From Nitrosomonas sp. (lineage in GTDB: Bacteria > Pseudomonadota > Gammaproteobacteria > Burkholderiales > Nitrosomonadaceae): a stretch of 64,000 nucleotides of DNA. The stretch spans positions 1-64,000 of the forward strand of contig NZ_JAIEME010000015.1 in the NCBI RefSeq assembly GCF_019752415.1. Direction: 5' to 3'. The position numbers and the translations under genes were made by a program. Below the pieces are notes generated by a model that was given only the letters and a program-made list of their open reading frames with translations, did no database searches and was not told where the DNA came from. Below are positions 20,237-28,411 of the stretch, piece by piece (the first letter of the stretch is position 1; every line of letters begins with the position of its first letter).

Positions 20237-20671
20237 ATGATGACCAATCCAGGTAATGTTCTCACACAGGGGCAATTTTCTTTCCTGCCCCCATTGACCG
20301 ACAAGCAAATCTCAGCTCAGCTCAAGTATGCGTTAAAGAATGGCTGGGCAATCGGAATCGAATATACGGATGACCCGCATCCACGTAACACGTACTGGGA
20401 AATGTTTGGCAATCCTATGTTTGATTTGAAAGATCCGGCAGGAATCTTGCTGGAAATCAATAGTTGCCGTAAGACTTTCCCAAACCACTATATCCGCGTG
20501 ACTGCATTTAATTCAACACGTGGAGTGGAAAGTCCGACCATGTCTTATATTGTCAATCGGCCTAAGAAAGAACCAGGTTTTGGTTTGGTTCGTCAAGAAG
20601 GAGCTGGACGGAGCATTAGTTATACCATTCACTCTTATGCAACCGACAAACCGGAAGCTGAGCGTTACTAA
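20237..20671 (+). CDS. cbbS: RuBisCO small subunit, red type
   Basis: 144 residues. The fold is readable from GQFSFLPPLTDKQISAQLKY, EYTDDPHPRNTYWEMFGNPM and a C-terminal extension after the core (KKEPGFGLVRQEGAGRSISY), which in red-type enzymes forms the beta-hairpins of the central channel and makes assembly chaperone-independent. ATGATG at the start gives two possible initiators (20237 or 20240) behind TAGGAGAAAC. It sits 20 bases after cbbL. Confidence 0.97.
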   Translation: MMTNPGNVLTQGQFSFLPPLTDKQISAQLKYALKNGWAIGIEYTDDPHPRNTYWEMFGNPMFDLKDPAGILLEINSCRKTFPNHYIRVTAFNSTRGVESPTMSYIVNRPKKEPGFGLVRQEGAGRSISYTIHSYATDKPEAERY

Positions 20672-20685
20672 CAGTTAGTGTAAGA

Positions 20686-20716
20686 TTTCTCTCTCTCCGT
20701 AAAGGAGGGAGAGAAA
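20686..20716 (+). terminator. Hairpin between cbbS and cbbX
   Basis: TTTCTCTCTCTCC (20686-20698), a 5-base loop, then GGAGGGAGAGAAA (20704-20716): a 13-bp stem with one mismatch and no following T run. It probably attenuates transcription or protects the 3' end of the cbbLS message, so that RuBisCO subunits outnumber the activase. Confidence 0.6.
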
Positions 20717-20854
20717 TAGTGAGTAGTGTAAGCGTGATGGCATTAAAAAATTTAATCGATTAAGTATTCCATAGTAGCCACTAAAGATTAAATGTACATA
20801 ATTGATATGTATGCCACAGTATCTATCCCATGAGACCTCAATGAGTAATCAAAC

Positions 20855-21796
20855 ATGCCTAAGCAATCTAAAAACTTAACTTCGCCCAAAGATATCGTGA
20901 TTGATTTGGATGCAGAGTTCCGGGAGTCTAATATCCAAGAAGTACTGGATAAACTAGATAGTGAGTTGATTGGCTTAATTCCTGTGAAGACTCGTATTCG
21001 CGAGACGGCTGCATTGTTGCTGGTCGATCGTGTTCGCAAACAAATGGGATTATCTGCAGAAGCACCCAGTTTACATATGTGTTTTACTGGAAATCCCGGT
21101 ACTGGGAAAACAACAGTAGCCCTGCGCATGGCAGAAATCTTACATCGCCTTGGTTATGTGCGTGAGGGGCACCTGGTTTCAGTGACCCGAGACGACTTGG
21201 TCGGTCAATATATTGGACATACCGCACCAAAAACAAAAGAGGTGATAAAGAAAGCGATGGGAGGCGTTCTTTTCATTGATGAGGCTTATTATCTTTATAA
21301 ACCAGAGAACGAACGTGACTATGGTGCAGAATCAATAGAAATTTTGCTGCAAACGATGGAAAATAATCGCGATGACTTGGTTGTTATTTTGGCGGGCTAC
21401 AAAGATCGCATGGACAAATTCTTCCATAGTAATCCCGGCATGCGCTCGCGCATAGCGCACCACATCGACTTTCCGGATTATGGTGCAGATGAGTTAGTCG
21501 CGATTGCTAAGTTAATGTTAGAAAGTCAGAATTACTGCTTCAGTGCAGCCGGAGAAAAGGCGTTCGGGAAATATATCCGCCTGCGTATGAAGTCAGAGCA
21601 TTTTGCCAATGCGCGCTCAGTTCGTAACGCGCTTGATCGTGCTCGGCTGCGGCAGGCAAATCGACTATTTTCCGGAACAAACAGATCATTATCCAAAACG
21701 GATCTCATTACATTAGAAGCGGAAGATATTCTAGCGAGTCGTGTTTTTCTTGAAAGTACCTTGGATAGTGAATCCAAAACAAAAAACAAAAAATAA
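20855..21796 (+). CDS. cbbX: Red-type RuBisCO activase CbbX (AAA+)
   Basis: 313 residues. CbbX is a hexameric AAA+ motor that is activated by RuBP and threads the CbbL C-terminus to release inhibitory sugar phosphates. Walker [13 protein letters not shown] is at 79-90, Walker [14 protein letters not shown] at 136-148, with the sensor and arginine-finger region at [20 protein letters not shown]. It lies 183 bases after cbbS behind a hairpin, so its expression is probably lower than that of cbbLS. Its presence confirms the red-type assignment of the RuBisCO. Confidence 0.96.
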   Translation: MPKQSKNLTSPKDIVIDLDAEFRESNIQEVLDKLDSELIGLIPVKTRIRETAALLLVDRVRKQMGLSAEAPSLHMCFTGNPGTGKTTVALRMAEILHRLGYVREGHLVSVTRDDLVGQYIGHTAPKTKEVIKKAMGGVLFIDEAYYLYKPENERDYGAESIEILLQTMENNRDDLVVILAGYKDRMDKFFHSNPGMRSRIAHHIDFPDYGADELVAIAKLMLESQNYCFSAAGEKAFGKYIRLRMKSEHFANARSVRNALDRARLRQANRLFSGTNRSLSKTDLITLEAEDILASRVFLESTLDSESKTKNKK

Positions 21797-21818
21797 AAAT
21801 TACAATATATCGATAGCG

Positions 21819-22163
21819 ATGGAAACGCTGACTCTCCCTTGGCGAATTTTCCCTAAAACGATCGAAGCGGCTTGTTATAACCGCGGGCGACTAGCGCTGC
21901 TGCGACTAGGCTATCCTTTGCGAGTGACATTACAGCAGCATCGCGGATTAGAAGTCATTCTAGACAAGGCCATGTGGCTATGCGTAGATAGTAATAAAGA
22001 CGATCAGCCCATTTTGGCATGGCGCGAGTTTCAGATTCGTGGACGACGTGGTTTACACCTACCCGTTTCTTGTGAATTGTGGCTATACCATAGCTATGCA
22101 GGTCTTATCATGGGATCAGCTCTGGATGATTTGGATCAGGCACTTGAAAAAATCATGCATTGA
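21819..22163 (+). CDS. Conserved-looking small protein in the cbb operon, unknown function
   Basis: 114 residues from the ATG at 21819. A longer frame from 21741 would overlap the cbbX end, which is less likely. I do not recognise the family. It is a compact alpha/beta-looking protein with two Cys (EAACYNRGRLALLRLGYPLR; DKAMWLCVDSNKDD), no signal peptide and no membrane segment. Its place between cbbX and the aldolase, 22 bases after cbbX, suggests a role in RuBisCO assembly, activation or Calvin-cycle regulation, by context only. Confidence 0.75.
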   Translation: METLTLPWRIFPKTIEAACYNRGRLALLRLGYPLRVTLQQHRGLEVILDKAMWLCVDSNKDDQPILAWREFQIRGRRGLHLPVSCELWLYHSYAGLIMGSALDDLDQALEKIMH

Positions 22164-22201
22164 GCTAATTTTTTTACACCCCTAAATTACAGAGGATAAA
22201 A

Positions 22202-23422
22202 ATGCCACTTGTAGATATGCGCGATATGTTGAATCATGCTTATCAAAATAACTACGCAATCGGTGGTTTTGGACTGGTAAGCCTGGACTTCTTGGAAGCT
22301 ATTATCACGACAGCCGAGTTTTGTCGTTCACCAGTCATTCTCAATCTTTCTGAGCCGCTCTTCCATCAAAAAGATTTTAGCCTGATCATGCCGGCTGCCG
22401 AACGAGCTGCGCATCACGCCAAAGTGCCGGTTGCTATCCACTTTGATCATGCAAAGAAACATGAATCCATCGTTCGAGCGATTAATCTTGGTTGCAACAG
22501 TGTCATGCTGGATGTTTCTTCAGAAACATTCCCCGTCAATATCACTCAAACCAGCCGTGTTACAGAAGTCGCTCATGCCTGCGGCACAGCAGTTGAAGGA
22601 ATACTTGGTTTTGTAGGTGGGGTGGAGGGAGAAAATGCCATCAATAACTTGGGAGAAGTCGTCTATACCTCTTCAGAAGAAGCTAAAGTGTATGCTGAGC
22701 GTACCAAAATTGATTTCCTTGCTGTTTCCGTTGGCACTATCCATGGCCGCCAGCCCAATCGCAGCACTAAATTAGACTTCAAACGTCTGAAACGCATTAA
22801 CGACGAACTTGGCATTCCACTGGTGCTGCATGGCGGAAGTGGATTAGTTGAGGAGCAATACCATAAGCTGATTTTAAATGGCGTTGCTAAAATTAACTGT
22901 TACACGGAACTTTCCGATATCGCTGCCGCAGTCATTCGTTCCAATAGCCAAAAAAGTAACAAAAAGGGCTATATTGAATCATTGCACGGTGTTAAAGAAA
23001 GCCTCCAAGAACAAATCAAATTGTATATGCATCTCTGGGGATCAGCAGGCCGCGCAGCGGAAGTTTTGATTCAGTGCCGCCCTTGGCAGTCTGTAGAACA
23101 AATCATTATTTGTAATATTGAGAGCCGCTATCTACAGCAATTTGATACGCTGACTGAACAGGCACGTAAAGCTTTAATGACAATTCCGGGTGTGCGCCAA
23201 GTTTTCTCGGGCTGGGCATTATCAGAACCGGGGCAATATCGCCTTTGTTGGCGAATCCAACTGGCACACGCAGATGTTATCAACAGTTACCAATCTCATC
23301 CGAACTATATTGCTTTCTACAGTCAAATATCCCACTCGACTGATTCTAAAAAGATCAATACTACTTTTGTCTCAACACTATCCAGTACAAACCATCAATT
23401 GAAGGAATCTGTAAGTGCATAA
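22202..23422 (+). CDS. Class II fructose/sedoheptulose-bisphosphate aldolase fused to a C-terminal Dabb-like domain
   Basis: 406 residues. Residues 1-285 are a class II aldolase barrel, the Calvin-cycle enzyme joining triose phosphates (and DHAP with erythrose-4-P). Zinc ligands are visible: H83 in AIHFDHAKKH, H181 in GTIHGRQPN, H210 in PLVLHGGSG; the catalytic loop is near EGILGFVGGVEGE. The usual LDHG is FDHA here. Residues about 296-376 (TIPGVRQVFSGWALSEPGQY, INSYQSHPNYIAFYSQ) look like a stress-responsive A/B-barrel (Dabb) domain, not normal in this enzyme (about 285-350 residues). Being in the cbb operon supports a Calvin-cycle role. A gatY/kbaY-like sugar aldolase is a less likely alternative. 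Confidence 0.85.
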   Translation: MPLVDMRDMLNHAYQNNYAIGGFGLVSLDFLEAIITTAEFCRSPVILNLSEPLFHQKDFSLIMPAAERAAHHAKVPVAIHFDHAKKHESIVRAINLGCNSVMLDVSSETFPVNITQTSRVTEVAHACGTAVEGILGFVGGVEGENAINNLGEVVYTSSEEAKVYAERTKIDFLAVSVGTIHGRQPNRSTKLDFKRLKRINDELGIPLVLHGGSGLVEEQYHKLILNGVAKINCYTELSDIAAAVIRSNSQKSNKKGYIESLHGVKESLQEQIKLYMHLWGSAGRAAEVLIQCRPWQSVEQIIICNIESRYLQQFDTLTEQARKALMTIPGVRQVFSGWALSEPGQYRLCWRIQLAHADVINSYQSHPNYIAFYSQISHSTDSKKINTTFVSTLSSTNHQLKESVSA

Positions 23423-23540
23423 TCTATCCTTCAACTCCATAGCGTCAGAGCTATAAGCAGCAATTGCAGCATGTCCTAAATTAAATGCAAGGATGTAACA
23501 CCAGGATAGAAGGCCAGAGGCCTGGTTTCAGTCCGAACCT

Positions 23541-23782
23541 GTAAACATAGAATTCATCTGGGCTGATGGTTCCCTGAACAAAGGTCGCCCACGCCATTGA
23601 CAACTAAAAATCCAGATAAGCCTCTGTCGTGGTTGCAAAACCTGCCGGCACGTTCACACCAGCCTGTGAAAGATGGCTGATCATCTCTCCCAACGAGGCA
23701 TTCTTACCACCAAACAAGCCTACATCGTGCATCGTCAATTGATCAAACCAGGCGATATATTGTGTCATTGGGAAACTCCTAT
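23541..23782 (-). pseudogene. Degenerate fragment of a second ppsA (5' part with internal deletion)
   Basis: Positions 23592-23782 match 17364-17552 at about 90 percent, including the ppsA start, its ribosome-binding region and residues 1-60. 23541-23590 matches 16817-16875 (residues about 222-241). So residues about 60-222 are deleted and all else is lost. It is non-functional and lies upstream of the RTX gene. Confidence 0.85.
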
Positions 23783-23900
23783 CAACTAATAAATGGTCTC
23801 TACCATTATAGTCTTGGATTTTATCAATTTAGGATTTACATACGATCAGACAGCGAACGAATTATATAACTCGTTGCTCTATTAACTAAAAATATAACTT

Positions 23901-23930
23901 GGTATATATTGATATATATCAATATATACC
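23901..23930. promoter_or_regulatory. Perfect 30-bp palindrome upstream of the RTX gene
   Basis: The left half is GGTATATATTGATAT and the right half is its exact reverse complement with no spacer. It lies 54 bases before the ATG of the RTX protein gene in a very AT-rich stretch. It could be an operator for a dimeric repressor or activator, or a cruciform-forming element. Function is inferred. Confidence 0.7.
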
Positions 23931-23984
23931 ATATATAAAATAAGTATAATTTTTAATATTAACCTTATAAAAAAGGAAAATAGT

Positions 23985-26900
23985 ATGCCCGCACCTTTCA
24001 TAACCTATACAGGTTCGGATAAAACGACTTTGACCAATGCTCTATTGGCGTCAAACTCTGGCATCGTTATTAATTCCGCCTCTATTGCTTTAAAACCTTC
24101 AGGACAAACTGCAGTAAATTTTTACGATGGCTCACTCACACAACTGGGTATCGGTGCGGGATTACTCCTTACATCTGGATACGCACCCGGAACTTCTAAT
24201 ACAGTGGGGTGGGATGGTAAAGATAATGGTGGCATTACCGGTTTCTATAACGGTGATAATGATATCGATGCCGTAGTCAATACAGTTTTTCAAACCCAAT
24301 CTTACGATGCCACTACGCTTTCATTTGATTTTACCGTCACAGATCCTACCGCTACCTCAGTAAGCTTTGATTTGGTATTCGGCTCCGATGAGTTTCCAGA
24401 GTGGGTCGATCAATTCGTCGACTCAGCAATCGTCATGGTTAACGGTGTAAATTATGCGCTATTCAATCATGATCCGATGCATCCTTTGAGCGTAGTAAGC
24501 GCCAATCTAGCTGCCGGATACTTTCAGGATAATGCAGGTAATGTGTTGCCCATCGAATACGACGGTGTCAGCCATTTACTGAAAATCATTGCACCGATCA
24601 TTCCTGGCGGTTCAACTAATCATATTAAGATCGGTATCGCTGATACTGGAGACCACATTTATGATAGCGGCGTTTTTCTAGCCAATTTTTCAGCGGGAAA
24701 TATTCCAGGTTCCGGTGTTGTGATTACACCTCCCATCACGGGCACAGAAAATGATGACAACATAACAGGATCATCAAAGGATGAATATTTTGATCTGAAA
24801 GGTGGAGATGATACTTGTTATGCAGGTGCCGGAGATGACATTGTGGTTGCAGGAAGTGGTATTGACACCGTTTTTGGTGGAAGCGGCAATGACGAAATCA
24901 AGGGGGATAGTGGTGACGACAACCTAGATGGCGGCGATGGCATCAGTGATACGGCTGTTTACTCTGGAGCCAGCTCCAGTTATGCCGTCGCATATAACCC
25001 GGGCAGCGATAACTTCACGATGACGGACACCAATACCGGCACCGGATCTGATGGTACAGACACGCTCGTAAATTTTGAATTTGCCAAATTTAGTGATGGG
25101 CTATTCGTTCTAGATACCACCGGATTAACACCCGTTTCCGGCCCAGGTCCAGCGCCAACTAATTCACCAGGATTGATATTCATCGATGGCGTTGGTTCAA
25201 AAGGAAATACGCTAACCGCAACTGTAAGCGACGCTAATGGTATATTCGGGGCAATTAACTACCAATGGCAGATCTCTAGTAACTACGGTAACAGTTGGAG
25301 CGACATTGGAACCAACAGCAATACCTACACCATCTCGGCCGCTGATGTTGGAAAAGATATTCAAGTCAAAGCGACTTATACCGACAATGGTTCGAACTTC
25401 GAGTCTTTGGTCAGCGCACAGAAAAACATATTGGAAGCAGGCAATGGAGATTTGGTCGTTACCCTGATGCAATTGACTGGCCCATTGGGTGCCAGTGTCA
25501 ATAATCCTTTGACGACATTGGTACAAGATGCCATTGATCTGGGCATATCACCGAATATAGCCGCGCTTAATATTAAAACTGTCTTAGGGCTTCCCAGTCA
25601 GATTAATTTACAAACTTACGATACCTGGCCGATTTTATCGAATAATCCATCAGAGCCAACAGCAGTCTTAGTAGAAAAAATTGCGGTACAAGTCGCCATT
25701 CTAACTTCACTTTCTGATGATGACAGCGGTATGAAATTGACACTGGCTATTCTCGATGCGGCAGCAAACAATCAAACGCTAGATTTAGCTAATGCCAATG
25801 ATCTCGCAGATATTCTTGGTATTGATATTACTGGAATTACCAATAAAAATAACTATCCACAGCCCCTCAGAGAAATTTTCGATCGTAATAAGAGTATGTC
25901 GGATGCTGTTGATGATGTCATGTCTGGCGGCGGGCCTATTGGAGCGACTGGTCTTAGTGTCATTGAAACAGAATGGCAGGATTTGCTTAGCGTTCAAGAT
26001 GGTATTAACTCCACGACCATTGGTGATTTGAGTATCCATATCAATCAAGCGCCGAGCGGAAGTGCAACCGCTAATCTAATCAATGGCTTGGAAAACACCA
26101 ATTACTCCATTAGCGCAAACGATTTGCTGCAGGGCTTTAGCGATTCAGATGGCGGCACACTAGCAATCGACAGCAGCACCCTGACAGCGGACAATGGAAT
26201 CGTCAACACTACCGATGGGTTAACATTTACCATCACTCCAAATCCAGGATTTAATGGACCGGTGGAACTAACCTATCAGGTAATTGACGGCCAAGGAGGA
26301 AGTGTCTCTGCATACCAAATGTTCATTGTGGAACCTTCATCCGTTAATCACGCCCCAACTCTCATAGCTCCCCTGGTTAATCAGGCAGTTCAGTACAATT
26401 CACTTCTGAGTTACGATGCAAGTACCTCGTTTAATGATATTGATCTACTCGATTTCCTGAGCTTCAGCGCCACACTCGCTGATGGCAATCCTCTGCCTGC
26501 TTGGCTACAGATTGGCGAAACCACCGGCCTGCTGACAGGCACGCCAGATTTGGGCAATCGTGGCACTTATGCGTTAAATATAACGGCGACTGACTCTCGC
26601 ATGGATCCAGTGTCAGCGCACGGCTAACGGTAGCAACTGCCGCATTTAACGCAGGTCAATTGCTGGTTGGCACAGCAGTAAACGATATTCTGGCTGGCAC
26701 AGTATCCAACGATACCGTGACTTACGCTTATACCACTGCACCTATTACAGTCTCCTTGGCGATCGCCACGCAGCAAAACACCATTGGCGCAGGATTAGAT
26801 ACTTTGACTAACATCGACAATCTGATGGACAGTGATTACAACGACAGTTTGTCAGGCAATGGAAAAAATAACGTTTTGGATGGAGGAGCTGGTAACGATT

Positions 26901-28060
26901 CACTCAATGGTGCTGGCGGTGCGGATACCATGATTGGTGGATTGGGTAATGATACTTTCACGGTTAACCATGCAGGAGATGTCGTTATCGAGTACCTCAA
27001 TGAGGGCACTGACAAAATCAACAGCAGCGTAACTTACACGCTATCAGTCAATGTGGAGAATCTCACGCTGACAGGCGCATTGGCCATCAATGGCACTGGC
27101 AATAATCTGGCTAACAGTCTCACTGGAAATACTGCAATCAATGTACTCACTGGCGGAGCTGGTAACGATACGCTCAATGGCGGTGCTGGCGCAGATAGCC
27201 TAATCGGTGGATTGGGTGATGATATTTATACGGTCGACAATGCCGGTGATGGTATTACGGAAAATCTGAGTGAAGGCACTGATAAAATCAATAGCAACGT
27301 TACTTATACGCTATCAGCCAATGTGGAGAATCTCACGCTGACGGGTGCACTGGCCATCAATGGCACTGGCAATGATCTGACGAACAGTCTCACTGGAAAT
27401 GCTGCAATCAATGTACTTAATGGTGGCGCCGGTAATGACACACTCAATGGCGGTGCTGGTGCAGATGGCCTAGTCGGTGGATTGGGTAATGATACGTATA
27501 CGGTCGACAATGCCGGTGATGGCATCACGGAAAATCTGAGTGAGGGTACTGACAAAGTCAATAGCAGTGTAACTTATACGATATCGGCCAATGTGGAAAA
27601 TCTCACGCTGACTGGCGCAACCGCCATCAACGGCACGGGCAATGATCTGGCCAACGTCATCATTGGCAATACCGCCGCCAATCAGCTAGATGGCGGAGTG
27701 GGAAATGATACGCTCGATGGCGGGCTAGGCAATAATGTGCTCACTGGCGGGGCCGGTAACGATTCATTCAGGTTTACAACAACCGGTCATGTTGACTCGA
27801 TTACTGACTATAACGTGGCGAATGATACTATCAAGCTAGAAAATGCTGTATTTACAGTACTAACAGCCACAGGTACTTTAGCAGCCGGGCAATTTAAAGT
27901 CGGTTTGAGCGCATTGGATGCTGATGATTTTATTATCTACAACAATACGACCGGTGCATTGCTATACGACGCAGATGGTAGTGGTTTGGGCGCTGCAGTA
28001 CAGATTGCAACACTGACGGGTGGATTAGCCATGACCAATGCAGAGTTTGTAGTGATCTAG
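23985..28060 (+). CDS. Large secreted RTX/cadherin-like surface protein, frameshifted
   Basis: Two frames (23985-26627 and 26660-28060) form one protein of about 1358 residues. Order: choice-of-anchor L domain (about 30-245; GIGAGLLLTSGYAPG, VFGSDEFPEWVDQF), a first block of RTX calcium-binding nonapeptides (about 250-320; GGSGNDEIKGDSGDDNLDGG), an Ig-like module, a spacer, a tandem cadherin-like domain (ISANDLLQGFSDSDGGTLAI), and a putative Ig/CADG module (PAWLQIGETTGLLTGTPDLG). Beyond the break come RTX repeats and three 90-residue repeats, ending in a type I secretion-like tail (YDADGSGLGAAVQIATLTGG). The frame is restored by one added base near 26605-26620, giving VSARLTVATAAFNAGQ. There is no N-terminal signal peptide, consistent with type I secretion, but no transporter genes are near. 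A role in adhesion or biofilm is likely. Confidence 0.85.
27011..27700 (+). repeat. 270-bp tandem repeats inside the RTX gene
   Basis: Units begin at 27011, 27281 and 27551 (GAYAAARTCAAYAGCARYGT). The period is exactly 270 bp (90 residues) and the third unit is incomplete. Each unit has a beta-rich VENLTLTGALAINGTGN block and RTX nonapeptides. High nucleotide identity between units points to recent duplication and makes copy-number variation or assembly collapse plausible. Confidence 0.85.
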
Positions 28061-28200
28061 CAGGCCGTTGAAAAACTATCTGCGTTGCCACTACGGTGTT
28101 AAAAACAGGCTCAAAATGCTCATTTATCACACATAAACTGCGCTTTTCCGCCTGTTTTTGCCTTGTATCGGCTGCCTCGAATACGTTTCAACGGTCTGTT
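28061..28200 (+). repeat. 140-bp interspersed repeat family 1, copy C
   Basis: Starts at the first base after the TAG stop of the RTX gene. Terminal inverted repeats CAGGCCGTTGAAA / TTTCAACGGTCTG. Nested inner stem AAAAACAGGC (28101-28110) with GCCTGTTTTT (28150-28159). Same length as copy B. The ninth inner pair is G-C here and A-T in copy B. Confidence 0.85.
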
Positions 28201-28205
28201 GAAGA

Positions 28206-28290
28206 GCCTCTGAATAACTGTCATTTCGAGCATAGCGAGAAATCTATACTGTTAATTTTCAAAGATTCCTCACTGCGTTCGGAATGACAA
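28206..28290 (+). repeat. Interspersed repeat family 2, complete copy
   Basis: About 85 bp, from CCTCTGAATAACTGTCATTT to TTCGGAATGACAA. Near-terminal inverted arms TGTCATTTCGAG and CGGAATGACA. Other copies are at 12431-12492, 35431-35519 and 44005-44094. Confidence 0.8.
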
Positions 28291-28360
28291 TCCAGCATAT
28301 ATTCAATATCCATCGGGAGGCCATAGTGTTGTTCAATAATCAGAGCTTGACGCGCTAACG
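28291..28360 (-). pseudogene. Second ppsA shard (residues about 298-321)
   Basis: Matches 16576-16647 of ppsA at about 84 percent by eye (shared TTCAATATCCAT and CCATAGTG, then GTTCAATAATCAG). Same orientation as the shard at 23541-23782 but out of order relative to it, so the two are not simply a gene split by the RTX insertion. Confidence 0.75.
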
Positions 28361-28411
28361 TGTTAGGAGACGATGAAATTGTGCAATATTTTTCTCTATT
28401 ATTTCTACTGC

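Noticed and set aside
26700-27760. Possible CRISPR-like array of regular repeats
   Set aside because: The repeats are in frame, 270 bp long and encode RTX/beta modules, so they are protein repeats.
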